Assembly (NCBI RefSeq): GCF_012844455.2
Contig: NZ_JABBCQ020000011.1
Span: 62,001 to 126,000, forward strand
Length of the DNA stretch: 64,000 nucleotides
Direction: 5' to 3'
Source: Comamonas suwonensis
GTDB taxonomy: Bacteria; Pseudomonadota; Gammaproteobacteria; Burkholderiales; Burkholderiaceae_C
Shown in pieces: positions 21,067-28,858 of the stretch (positions within the stretch are counted from its first letter, which is position 1; every line of letters begins with the position of its first letter). A model generated the notes under the pieces. The model was not told the DNA's origin, searched no databases, and saw only the letters and a list, made by a program, of their open reading frames with translations. The translations under genes and the position numbers were made by a program.

Positions 21067-21588
21067 ATGATCCCCTCCAGCTATGAAGGCCCGCGCAATG
21101 GCGACTATGTGGCCTATGTGGACCAGTTGCTGCGCGCCAGTCCTGAGTACCGACGTACGCAACGCAGCATTGCTGGAGCGATGCAGTCCGCTGTGATTAC
21201 GCCCGGAGGGCAGGCCAGCTCACCCATGAGCCAGTTACGTGACACCCTGCAAAAAGCCAGAGACATGGCTGAGCAGCAGGTGGAGCGCAAGCCTGTCATT
21301 CAGAAGACTGTTGCCAGCCGCACCGTTGCAGCTCACCCCTTGCGAGGGGGCAAGGCCGTCAGCAAGGAAGAGGCCCAGCAGCGCTTCAAGGCGCTGGAGC
21401 GGGATATTGAAAACCAGAAGGCACAGGCTGCCACGCAAAAGAAGCCCTGGATTTCGCCTGTCTCTCTGGCGATGATCGTAGGCGGAACCATCATTGCGCA
21501 GTTTGTGCCGGGCTTTGGCGCCATGCTCTCCATCATGGGCTTGATGACCCTGGTGGGGGGTGTGCTCAACCGCCTGAAGGGCAAGTAG
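21067..21588 (+). CDS. Unrecognised membrane-anchored protein
   Basis: 173 residues, not recognised. The first 130 residues are polar and probably helical, with Gln/Lys-rich stretches. The C-terminal 45 contain two hydrophobic segments (ISPVSLAMIVGGTIIAQFVP and GAMLSIMGLMTLVGGVL), so it is likely anchored by a C-terminal hairpin with the bulk in the cytoplasm. It begins 42 bases after coaBC and lies before dut, probably co-transcribed. No signal peptide. Confidence 0.7.
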   Translation: MIPSSYEGPRNGDYVAYVDQLLRASPEYRRTQRSIAGAMQSAVITPGGQASSPMSQLRDTLQKARDMAEQQVERKPVIQKTVASRTVAAHPLRGGKAVSKEEAQQRFKALERDIENQKAQAATQKKPWISPVSLAMIVGGTIIAQFVPGFGAMLSIMGLMTLVGGVLNRLKGK

Positions 21589-21637
21589 GGCTAATAGGGT
21601 AGGCAAGCCGAATCTGCTGCGCATTTTTGCGTGTGCA

Positions 21638-21660
21638 AAAGGGCGACAATGACGCCCTTT
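21638..21660 (+). terminator. Hairpin after the membrane-protein gene
   Basis: AAAGGGCG and CGCCCTTT form an 8-bp stem with a 7-base loop. The T run is short (ATTCA follows), so termination may be partial. Confidence 0.45.
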
Positions 21661-21706
21661 ATTCAATAACCAGACGCAGCAGCGCTGCGCTCTGGATCAC
21701 TGCAAG

Positions 21707-21726
21707 GCCCGGTTCCCGGGCTTTTT
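21707..21726 (+). terminator. GC-rich hairpin plus T run just before dut
   Basis: GCCCGG, TTC and CCGGGC form a compact hairpin followed by TTTTT, ending 12 bases before the dut ATG. It has terminator form but sits where a leader would be, so it could end upstream transcription or attenuate dut. Confidence 0.5.
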
Positions 21727-21738
21727 GCCAAGGTTTTT

Positions 21739-22188
21739 ATGAACGTAGATGTCAAGATTCTCGATGCGCGCTTGCGCGAAAACATGCCCGCTTACGCGAC
21801 GCCTGGCAGCGCCGGACTCGATCTGCGCGCCTGCATTGATGCGCCCGTGACGCTGGAGCCCGGCCAGTGGCAGCTGATCCCCACCGGCATGGCCATGCAC
21901 CTCAAAGACCCCAACTACGCCGCTCTCATCCTGCCGCGCTCGGGCATGGGCCACAAGCACGGCATTGTGCTGGGCAACCTCGTGGGCCTGATCGATTCCG
22001 ATTACCAGGGCCAGCTCATGGTCAGCGCCTGGAATCGTTCGCCAACCGCTTTCACGCTGCAGCCCATGGATCGCCTGGCTCAACTGATGATCGTGCCCGT
22101 GGTGCAAGCCCAGTTCAATCTGGTCGATGACTTCGCTGATGCCAGTGAGCGCGGCGAAGGCGGTTACGGCTCCACCGGCAAACAGTAA
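21739..22188 (+). CDS. dut: Deoxyuridine 5'-triphosphate nucleotidohydrolase
   Basis: Trimeric dUTPase that hydrolyses dUTP to dUMP, preventing uracil in DNA and supplying dTMP synthesis. 149 residues. All five family motifs are present: [10 protein letters not shown] (1), [10 protein letters not shown] (2), GLIDSDYQG (3, with the catalytic Asp), RLAQLMIVP (4) and GEGGYGSTG (5). In many Gram-negative genomes dut follows coaBC, as here. Confidence 0.97.
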   Translation: MNVDVKILDARLRENMPAYATPGSAGLDLRACIDAPVTLEPGQWQLIPTGMAMHLKDPNYAALILPRSGMGHKHGIVLGNLVGLIDSDYQGQLMVSAWNRSPTAFTLQPMDRLAQLMIVPVVQAQFNLVDDFADASERGEGGYGSTGKQ

Positions 22189-22215
22189 GCGCTAGTCATC
22201 TCCGTCCACCAGCGC

Positions 22216-23061
22216 ATGAATCGCAAGCCCTCAAACCGCACGCATCGATCTGCCTCGTGGACGAGGGTGCTGCTCACCCAGGAAGACCGGCTGCAAAAGC
22301 GCCTGACAAGGCGCCTGCAAGAACGCCACTGGTTGCGCCTGCATGCGGCGCTGACGGGCGGACTCAGTCTGGCGGGCATGTCCTTGCTCAGTCTGGGCCT
22401 GCTGCATGTGGGCATGGACAGCATGGCGTTGCGCTACGGCATCTCTCTGGCCTGCGGCTATCTGCTGTATTTGTTGCTGGTGCGGCTGTGGGCCGGATGC
22501 ATGTTGCGTCGGGATTGGAATCTGGGTGATATGCCTGCCGACTTACCCGGTGGCTCGGTGCGGACCACAGCCCCGGAGGTTGCAGGCAGTGTTGAGCGCG
22601 GGCAGGGCGGCTCGTTTGGCGGCGGCGGAGCTCAAGGTGACTGGGGCGGCGATTCAGCTTCCCTGCTCGACAGCGCGCCCTCGCTGGGGGAGGTCGCTGG
22701 CTCTGGCTCTTCTGGTATTGATATTGGGGATATAGGCGGGCTGGACGACGGTGCTGTGGTCGTCGTTCCCGTGTTGCTGCTCTTTGCAGGTTTGCTGCTG
22801 GCGGTCACCGGTGCCGGTTCGTTGCTCTGGCTGGTATTTGGCGCAGACCTGTTTTTGACCGTGGCCGTCGAAGTGGCGTTTGCGCTGCTGATGACCCGAA
22901 CTCTTTATGTGGTGGAGCGCGAAGGCTGGCTGCTGGCCGCCTTGCGCATGAGCTGGAAACCCATGCTTGGCGCACTGGTGGCCGCCGTGTTGCTGGGTGC
23001 TCTGGCTGACTGGTGCTTTCCGCAGGCCGACACCCTGGTCCAGGTCTTGCGCAGTCTCTGA
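22216..23061 (+). CDS. Unrecognised integral membrane protein with Gly/Ser linker
   Basis: 281 residues, not recognised. It starts with a basic stretch (about 1-45, including TRRLQERHWLRLH). Two hydrophobic segments follow (about 47-70 and 77-97), then a loop of about 75 residues rich in Gly, Ser and Asp (around SFGGGGAQGDWGGDSAS). Next come further membrane spans (VVVVPVLLLFAGLLLAVTGA and LTVAVEVAFALLMTRTL) and a last one near residue 255. It begins 27 bases after dut and ends 6 bases from the convergent histidine kinase stop. Pattern and position suggest a conserved hypothetical; the function is unknown. Confidence 0.7.
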   Translation: MNRKPSNRTHRSASWTRVLLTQEDRLQKRLTRRLQERHWLRLHAALTGGLSLAGMSLLSLGLLHVGMDSMALRYGISLACGYLLYLLLVRLWAGCMLRRDWNLGDMPADLPGGSVRTTAPEVAGSVERGQGGSFGGGGAQGDWGGDSASLLDSAPSLGEVAGSGSSGIDIGDIGGLDDGAVVVVPVLLLFAGLLLAVTGAGSLLWLVFGADLFLTVAVEVAFALLMTRTLYVVEREGWLLAALRMSWKPMLGALVAAVLLGALADWCFPQADTLVQVLRSL

Positions 23062-23067
23062 ACCAGC

Positions 23068-24555
23068 TCAGGTTCTGCGCGCCCCTGGCAGCTTCAATTC
23101 CATGCGCAGCCCCCCCAATGGCGAGTCAGAGGCTTCGATGCTGCCGCCATAGGTCTGAACCAGATCGCGCACGATGTCCAGACCCAGGCCTGCGCCCTCC
23201 CTTTGCTCATCAAGTCGTTCACCGCGCATGAAGATGCGCTCGCGCTGTTCGGGCGCAATCCCCGGGCCGTCATCGTCAATGTTCAGCATGACGAACCGGC
23301 TGTCGTCGGCTGCCGGCTGAATCTGCAGCAAGACCCGGGATTGGGCCCATTTGCCCGCGTTATCCAGCAGATTACCCAGCATTTCCATCAGATCCTGCAT
23401 GTCCCCCCTGAAGTCCCAGGCCGAAGCGTCTCCCTGCAGCTCGAAACAGATGTTCCGTGCGGCGTGCAGCTTGCTCATGGTGCGGACCAGCGACTGCAGT
23501 GGTTCTGCCAGCGGTGTGCGCAAGCCGTGGCCTTGCTGCGCAGCAGCGGCGGCAGCGCGTGCGCGGGCCAGATGATGCTCGACCTGACGGCTGGCACTGG
23601 CGACCTGCTCGCGCACCAGCGCTGCCAGCGCAGTGTCTTGCTGCGCTGCTGCATTGCCCATGATGTTCAGCGGCGTGTTGACCGCATGGGCCAAATTGCC
23701 GGCCTGGGTGCGCGCACGTTCCACCATCTCCGCATTCATGCGCAGCACATGATTGAACTCGCGCACCAGCGGCATGATTTCTGCGGGGTGATTGCCCTTG
23801 ATCTCGGGAGCTTCACCCTGGCTGACGGCGGTGAGCTGACGACGCAATGCCGCCAGAGGTGCCAGCGCCAGCTGGAGCTGAACTACCACGGCCACGGCCA
23901 GCCCTGCAGCGAGCATGCACAGGGCGGCAATCAGCATCTGGGTAAAGCGTTGCAGCGGAACAGCCAGCGTGGCCGTGTCGGTGGCGACCATCAGACGCAA
24001 GGGCGGGGCATCGGCCTCCGGCAGTTGAACGGTGCGTGTCACCACCAGCAACTCGTTGCCGTTGCCATCCCATATGCGGCCATAGGTGGCCGGTGTGTGC
24101 AGCGGCAATGTGGGTTCCCAGACCTTGTCGGCCTTGAATTGCGACCACTCCAGCGTTTGATCCCAGAGTGAACGCGAGCGCTGAATGCCGGCATAGGTCG
24201 TGGCCTTTCCCGTGACATCCAGCTGATCAACCTGCCAGTAGGTGCCCGACAGGGGTTGCTGCAGCAGCGGATCGCCAGAGAAGGGTGTGACCGTGACCTG
24301 TATCGGTTGATCCGGCTGGAAGCCGACGGCCGCGCTCAGGCGGTCAAGTCTTGCCACGAGCTGAGAGCGCAGCTGCTGTGCCTGATGTTCGGCGAACAGC
24401 GCCCGCAATCCCCAGCCGGTCAGCAGCAGCGTCGCCAGAACCCAGATCAGGGTGCCGGTCAGCAGGCGCAGGCGCAAGGAATTTTTCCAGGAGCCGGTTT
24501 CGGACTGCGGTGGTTGATGGTGAGTCATGGGCGGGTGAAGAGTGTGATCAGACAT
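23068..24555 (-). CDS. Sensor histidine kinase, PhoQ-like architecture
   Basis: 495-residue inner-membrane kinase. TM1 is at about 30-50 and TM2 at about 205-230, enclosing a periplasmic sensor of about 155 residues; a HAMP-like region follows. The phosphoacceptor is in GNLAHAVNTPLNIM, a variant H-box of the HAxxTPL type seen in PhoQ and CpxA relatives. The N box is NLLDNAGKWA and the G boxes are DDDGPGIAP and GAGLGLDIV. Its start overlaps the regulator stop by 8 bases. Adjacent PepSY genes suggest a peptidase-inhibitor or envelope-stress link; the signal is unknown. Confidence 0.93.
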   Translation of the reverse strand: MSDHTLHPPMTHHQPPQSETGSWKNSLRLRLLTGTLIWVLATLLLTGWGLRALFAEHQAQQLRSQLVARLDRLSAAVGFQPDQPIQVTVTPFSGDPLLQQPLSGTYWQVDQLDVTGKATTYAGIQRSRSLWDQTLEWSQFKADKVWEPTLPLHTPATYGRIWDGNGNELLVVTRTVQLPEADAPPLRLMVATDTATLAVPLQRFTQMLIAALCMLAAGLAVAVVVQLQLALAPLAALRRQLTAVSQGEAPEIKGNHPAEIMPLVREFNHVLRMNAEMVERARTQAGNLAHAVNTPLNIMGNAAAQQDTALAALVREQVASASRQVEHHLARARAAAAAAQQGHGLRTPLAEPLQSLVRTMSKLHAARNICFELQGDASAWDFRGDMQDLMEMLGNLLDNAGKWAQSRVLLQIQPAADDSRFVMLNIDDDGPGIAPEQRERIFMRGERLDEQREGAGLGLDIVRDLVQTYGGSIEASDSPLGGLRMELKLPGARRT

Positions 24556-25231
24556 GCTTGTCCTGAGAGGTTTGCTGAGGCACCAGGCGATAGCCCAGAC
24601 CCCGTACGGTTTCTATCGATCCGGTCGGCAGCTTTTTCCTCAGGCGTCCGACAAAGACTTCGATGGTGTTGGAGTCGCGATCGCTGTCCTGCGGGTAGAT
24701 ATGCTCCGAGAGCTCGGTGCGTGAAACCACGTCATTCATTCGTTGCATGAGCAGGGCCAGCACCTTGAATTCATGACTGGTGAGCGTCAGCGCCTGGCCG
24801 TCGACGGTGACGCGTGCCTGGCGCGAGTCCAGGGTGATGGCGCCGCATTGCCAAAGCGCGCTGGCATGCGGGCTCAGGCGACGCAACAGGGCTCGCAGCC
24901 GGGCCAGCAGCTCTTCCATGTGAAAAGGCTTGGCCAGATAGTCGTCGGCTCCGGCATCCATGCCGGCCACTTTTTCGTGCCAGGCACCGCGTGCCGTGAG
25001 TATCAGCACGGGCATGGTTCGGCCTTGCGCACGCCAGGTGCGCAGAACGCTGAGTCCGTCGCGGATTGGCAGACCCAGGTCCAGCACTGCAGCGTCAAAG
25101 CTTTCCACCTCTCCCAGGTATTGGGCCGTCTCCCCATCTGCCGCCATTTCCACGGTATGGCCAGCTTGCTGCAGTGCTTGTTGCAGTTGCTCGCGAAGTG
25201 TGGACTCATCTTCGATCAACAGGATTCGCAT
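24548..25231 (-). CDS. OmpR/PhoP-type response regulator
   Basis: 227-residue regulator: receiver domain (about 1-115) with phosphoacceptor D51 (AVLDLGLP), acidic pair E7/D8 (LIEDES) and Lys in YLAKPFHM, then a winged-helix DNA-binding domain (about 130-220) with TSHEFKVLALLM and IEVFVGRLRKKL. I chose the ATG at 25231 (MRILLIEDES); the frame runs upstream to 25267, but those residues are atypical. It is co-transcribed with the histidine kinase and lies 40 bases downstream of a PepSY gene on the same strand, so the three likely form one unit. Confidence 0.95.
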   Translation of the reverse strand: MRILLIEDESTLREQLQQALQQAGHTVEMAADGETAQYLGEVESFDAAVLDLGLPIRDGLSVLRTWRAQGRTMPVLILTARGAWHEKVAGMDAGADDYLAKPFHMEELLARLRALLRRLSPHASALWQCGAITLDSRQARVTVDGQALTLTSHEFKVLALLMQRMNDVVSRTELSEHIYPQDSDRDSNTIEVFVGRLRKKLPTGSIETVRGLGYRLVPQQTSQDKHV

Positions 25232-25271
25232 GCTTAGTCTCTTTCTCGGAGCGAAATGGGTGGGCAATGCA

Positions 25272-25655
25272 TCATTTCTTGCGTTTCATGCTGATCAGGC
25301 TGCCATCGCGCGCATCGATTTCGAGCTTGACAACCTTGCCGTCGGTTTGAAGCAGCCGGATTTCATAGATGAACCTGCCGTCCTCCCGGTCGAATTCCAC
25401 TTTGATCACCTGGCCCTGGTATTGCTGCTCGACCCGGTCCAGAACCGTGCGCAATGGCAAGACCTGGCCCTGGCGCAGGGCCTGGCGTGCCATTTCGTGA
25501 TCGTTGTCACCGGCGTCCGAGGTGGTGGGCCACATCGCCAGCGTGCAAAAACCGGTCGAGGCCAGCAGCAGCGCGAGCAAGGCATGGCGCTTGCCGAGTC
25601 TGCGCGACGCAGCATCGGGGGAGCGGTGGTGGTGATGGTCGGGTGGTGAGGACAT
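25272..25655 (-). CDS. PepSY domain membrane-anchored protein
   Basis: 127-residue protein starting MSSPPDHHHHRSP. It has a single hydrophobic anchor at about 24-43 (HALLALLLASTGFCTLAM) and a C-terminal PepSY domain containing ALRQGQVLPLRTVLDRV, then VIKVEFDREDGRFIYEIRL and KLEIDARDGSLISMKRKK. PepSY domains are small alpha/beta modules in envelope proteins. The His-rich start may bind metal. It leads the two-component pair, and a second PepSY gene lies opposite at 25864, so both may be targets or modulators of the kinase. Confidence 0.9.
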   Translation of the reverse strand: MSSPPDHHHHRSPDAASRRLGKRHALLALLLASTGFCTLAMWPTTSDAGDNDHEMARQALRQGQVLPLRTVLDRVEQQYQGQVIKVEFDREDGRFIYEIRLLQTDGKVVKLEIDARDGSLISMKRKK

Positions 25656-25863
25656 GGCGTATCGGCAAGGGTTGTCTGGGGAAGGCCTGGCCAGCATTGC
25701 TAGCCGCAGCCGAGGTTATAGGCCGGGCAGCATGAACGGAAGCTGAACGCAGGCTTCAGAAGCGGTTCAGGCGGGGTTGCCAACAATGGGCCGAACCCAC
25801 CGGGCCGGACTGCTGCTGCCTCGGACGTGGTTGCTTCACCAAACAAGTCAAAAGGAATTTCAA

Positions 25864-26274
25864 ATGAACCGTCCGCAGGCCGATATTGCCGCTACTCGCT
25901 TGATCTCCGAACCTCGGCACAAGGCGGTCAGCATGCCGGTGTTGAAAAGATCTCCAAGGCCGCTGTGTCGCGCTGCTCTGCTGGGGCTGGCTGGGTTGAT
26001 GTTTGCCGGTCTTGGTCAGGCTGCGCCACAGAACTCCATGGTTGACCGGGCTACGGCTTCGCTGGCCGCCGTGCGTGGCATGGCCATGGGACCGACTCTG
26101 GGGATTCGCGAAGTGTGCGACCAGCTCGAGAAGCTCGGCTATCGCGAGTTTCAGGAGATCGAGTGGGATGACGGTGTTTACAAAGTCAAGGCCACGGCCA
26201 GCGATGGAAGCTATGTCAAGCTTGATGTAGATGGCCGCAGCGGCGAAGTGCTGCGTGTTCGCCGCAAGAACTGA
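25864..26274 (+). CDS. PepSY domain secreted protein
   Basis: 136-residue protein divergent from the other PepSY gene. The ATG at 25864 follows an AAAAGGAA ribosome site; the open frame extends upstream to 25777 without supporting features. A basic leader (about 1-38) precedes a hydrophobic segment (AALLGLAGLMFAGLGQAAPQ) that looks like a signal peptide. The mature part holds one PepSY unit: GIREVCDQLEKLGYREFQEI, DGVYKVKATASDGSY and KLDVDGRSGEVLRVRRKN. The same short form occurs near PhoPQ-like systems in relatives. About 290 bases without a gene follow. Confidence 0.88.
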   Translation: MNRPQADIAATRLISEPRHKAVSMPVLKRSPRPLCRAALLGLAGLMFAGLGQAAPQNSMVDRATASLAAVRGMAMGPTLGIREVCDQLEKLGYREFQEIEWDDGVYKVKATASDGSYVKLDVDGRSGEVLRVRRKN

Positions 26275-26563
26275 GCGAGCAGATATTGACTGCTCTCTTG
26301 GTCATAGCGCACAGCGATGGCTGGTTCTGAAATTTGACCTGTTTCAACTGAAGAATGAGCTGCAGCAGACCCGCCCAGCTATCGTTGCAGGAGCGAGGAT
26401 GGCGTTTTCCGGGGGCTGAGTATTGTTAGCAAGTGTGAAAGATGTCGTCCCGGCAGCAGGGTGGGGCGTTTTAGTGGAAATCCGATGCGAATTGGATCGG
26501 TACACTCATTCACAACATATATTGCGGCGCATGCTCCCAGCATTCGCCTGTCAGGAGATTTCC

Positions 26564-27175
26564 ATGCAAGTCATTCAACGCTGGGGCCGCGTGGCCATGG
26601 TTGGCGCAATTGCCGCCGTTCTGTCGGCCTGTGCTGCCTATCCTCAGGGCAGCTACCAAAATGGCTACCCCGCACAGGGCGGTTATCAGCAAGGTGGCTA
26701 CTCTGGTTCGGGCTTTCCGGCCACCACGCAGACCTACCCTGTTGGCAGCATCCCTGCACAAGGCTATCCCGCCAATAATTGCGGCTACAACAATCCCAAC
26801 TGCTATTCACAGCAGCAACAGCCCCAATACGCCCAGCAGGGCCGTGTAATGAACATTGAAACCGTGCGCGTGCAGGATGGCAGCGGCGTGGGTGCCGGTG
26901 GTGCGATTGCCGGTGGCGTGATCGGTGGCGTGTTGGGTAACCAGGTGGGCAAGGGCTCGGGCCGCACACTGGCCACGATTGCCGGCGTGGTGGGCGGCGC
27001 CTTGGCTGGCAACGCCGTGCAAAACGGCGTGGGCGGTGGCAGCGTGCGTGATGTGTACCGCGTGACGGTGCAGCTGCAAGACGGTAGCATGCGCGCCGTT
27101 GACTACCAGTACGCACCGCAGCTCAGCGTTGGTGACTATGTGCGCGTGGAAGGCAACCAGATCTTTCGCCGATAA
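26564..27175 (+). CDS. Glycine-zipper outer membrane lipoprotein (17 kDa antigen-like)
   Basis: 203-residue lipoprotein. From the ATG at 26564 the signal peptide ends in VLSACAAY, with C23 as the lipidated residue. A low-complexity section rich in Gly, Tyr, Gln and Pro (about 25-95) follows. Then come two glycine-zipper helices (GAGGAIAGGVIGGVLGNQVG, then TIAGVVGGALAGNAVQ) and a beta-rich C-terminus (YRVTVQLQDGSMRAVDYQY). The frame is open upstream to 26423, but the lipoprotein start is much better. Related proteins (SlyB, 17 kDa antigen) span or stabilise the outer membrane. A perfect terminator follows at 27193. Confidence 0.92.
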   Translation: MQVIQRWGRVAMVGAIAAVLSACAAYPQGSYQNGYPAQGGYQQGGYSGSGFPATTQTYPVGSIPAQGYPANNCGYNNPNCYSQQQQPQYAQQGRVMNIETVRVQDGSGVGAGGAIAGGVIGGVLGNQVGKGSGRTLATIAGVVGGALAGNAVQNGVGGGSVRDVYRVTVQLQDGSMRAVDYQYAPQLSVGDYVRVEGNQIFRR

Positions 27176-27192
27176 ACATCAGGCCAATTAAG

Positions 27193-27221
27193 AAGGGACT
27201 CGCAAGAGTCCCTTTTTTGTT
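27193..27221 (+). terminator. Terminator after glycine-zipper gene
   Basis: AAGGGACTC, GCAA and GAGTCCCTT form a 9-bp perfect stem with a 4-base loop, followed by TTTTTG. Confidence 0.92.
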
Positions 27222-27234
27222 TCAAGCACCGCGA

Positions 27235-27756
27235 TCAGTGCAGGGTGTCGTTGCCCGGAGCCTGGGGCTCAATGCGGAAAAAGCCTGTGCCAGCCGTACC
27301 GCGGCCCACTTCTTCTTCGGTCGCATTGCGCACGGCTTCGATCTGCACATGAATGCGCAGCGCAATACCGGCCAGCGGGTGGTTGCCGTCCAGCACCACA
27401 TGCTCGGGGTAGATTTCTGTGACGGTGTAGAGCAGACCGGGCAGCACGGGGTTGGTACCCTGGGGCATGGCGCTGCTCTCGAAGGTCATGCCTTCTTCGA
27501 TCTCGGCGGGGAACAGCTCGCGCTTTTCCAGGAAGATCAGGGTTTCGTCATAGTCGCCAAAAGCTTCTTCGGGCTCCAGGTGCAGATCCAGCTTGTCGCC
27601 AGCCACATGGCCTTGCAGCGCTTCTTCGATGCGCTTGAGCAGATCATCACCGCCGACGAGAAAGTCCACCGGCTCGTCCAGCACGTCCAGCTCTTCGCCC
27701 AGAGTGTCTTTCAGTGTCCAGGTCAGAGCGACCACGCATTGTTGGGTAACTTCCAT
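27235..27756 (-). CDS. SlyD-like FKBP-type peptidyl-prolyl isomerase
   Basis: 173-residue cytosolic isomerase/chaperone. The start at 27756 gives MEVTQQCVVALTWTLKDTLG, typical of this group. FKBP-fold landmarks are FLVGGDDLLKRIEEALQGH, LEPEEAFGDYDE and VVLDGNHPLAGIALRIHVQI, the last being the insert-in-flap strand. The histidine-rich tail of E. coli SlyD is absent, as in other short betaproteobacterial forms. It converges on the glycine-zipper gene with the terminator at 27193 between, and is divergent from the DUF2076 gene. Confidence 0.92.
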   Translation of the reverse strand: MEVTQQCVVALTWTLKDTLGEELDVLDEPVDFLVGGDDLLKRIEEALQGHVAGDKLDLHLEPEEAFGDYDETLIFLEKRELFPAEIEEGMTFESSAMPQGTNPVLPGLLYTVTEIYPEHVVLDGNHPLAGIALRIHVQIEAVRNATEEEVGRGTAGTGFFRIEPQAPGNDTLH

Positions 27757-27976
27757 GGTGTGTATGCAGTTGGGTGAGCTGCAGGCCAGTCCCGCAGCAA
27801 AAAATAAAACGCAGCCACGGCTGTGGCGCAATGGCTGGCATTGTCCCATGTGCAGCTTGTCACTGCATCAGGGGCGTTTTGTTACATCCTGCAAAAAGCG
27901 CTTGCATGGCCTTCACATGGGCGCTCTTGCAGGCCTGCATACTGGCCTTATCTTTGGTGCCATAAAGGAACGCATC

Positions 27977-28723
27977 ATGACCTCTCAAGAGCAACAATTG
28001 CTGCAAGACCTGTGCGCGCGACTGACGCTGACACAGGGGCAGCCCAAAGACCCGCAGGCCGATGCTGAACTGCGCAGCGGCCTGACTGCCGCGCCCGATG
28101 CCGTTTACTGGCTGGCCCAGCGCACCTTGCTGCTTGAGCAGTCTTTGCAGCAGGCGCAAAAGCAGATCAGCGAGCTGCAGCAGCAAGTGCAGCAGGCCCG
28201 GCAAAACCAGAGTCAGGGTGGCTCCAGCTTTCTCTCGGGCGGGCTCAGCACGCATTTTGGCCGTGCGCCAGAGCCTTCTGTGAATGCCGCTAGCGCGCAG
28301 TCGTCGTATCAAAGCCCCAACCAGTTTCAGCCAGCCGTGCAAGCATCCAGCTGGCGCGATCGCTTTTCAGGCAGTGCCGCATCCAGTGCCGTATCCAGCT
28401 CCCCCAGCGCTGCCCAGCCTGCAGCACCGGCAGGCGGCAGCTTTCTGGGCAGCGCCGTAGCGGCAGCGGCCGGTGTGGCGGGAGGCATGTTTTTGTTCAA
28501 CGGGCTGGGTAATTTGATGGGTAATCACCAAGCCAGCACTGCCAGCCCTTTAGGTGGCAGCGAAAGCAAAGCGCTGGCCCAGGACAGCAGCACGCAGAAC
28601 CTGCAGGAAGGCAGCGGCAACACCTCCAGCCTGGCGGATGACGCAGGCCTTGGCAGCATCGATAGTGCAGCCAGCGGCAGCTGGGATGATGGCGGTGGCT
28701 TCTTTGATGACGACTTTGCGTGA
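27977..28723 (+). CDS. DUF2076 domain protein
   Basis: 248 residues. The ATG at 27977 gives MTSQEQQLLQDLCARL, the standard family start; the frame is open upstream to 27593 only as a shadow of the opposite gene. Residues 1-80 form a helical DUF2076 region with coiled-coil character (LLLEQSLQQAQKQISELQQQ). A Ser/Gln/Ala-rich linker follows, then a short hydrophobic segment with glycines (FLGSAVAAAAGVAGGMFLFN), and an acidic Gly/Asp/Phe tail (GGGFFDDDFA). The domain order matches the family, whose function is poorly known (proposed ligand sensors). Confidence 0.88.
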   Translation: MTSQEQQLLQDLCARLTLTQGQPKDPQADAELRSGLTAAPDAVYWLAQRTLLLEQSLQQAQKQISELQQQVQQARQNQSQGGSSFLSGGLSTHFGRAPEPSVNAASAQSSYQSPNQFQPAVQASSWRDRFSGSAASSAVSSSPSAAQPAAPAGGSFLGSAVAAAAGVAGGMFLFNGLGNLMGNHQASTASPLGGSESKALAQDSSTQNLQEGSGNTSSLADDAGLGSIDSAASGSWDDGGGFFDDDFA

Positions 28724-28766
28724 TTCAGTAATTTGAGTGTTTTTGAGCTGCAGCCCTTGTTCATGA

Positions 28767-28789
28767 AGCGCTAGCTGCTATCAAAAACG
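28767..28789. repeat. Interspersed Comamonadaceae-type repeat, partial copy 3
   Basis: AGCGCTAGCTGCTATCAAAA: half of the repeat core (AGCTGCTATCAAA) in the gap between the DUF2076 gene and its terminator. Confidence 0.55.
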
Positions 28790-28824
28790 AAAAGCCGCCC
28801 GGCAGCAATGTGCGGGCGGCTTTT
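28790..28824. terminator. Bidirectional terminator, DUF2076 and aldehyde dehydrogenase genes
   Basis: AAAAGCCGCCCG and CGGGCGGCTTTT form a 12-bp perfect stem with an 11-base loop and flanking A and T runs, between two converging genes. Confidence 0.92.
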
Positions 28825-28858
28825 TGATGGTCGCTTAGAAAGCGGCTGACCAAGCGGC

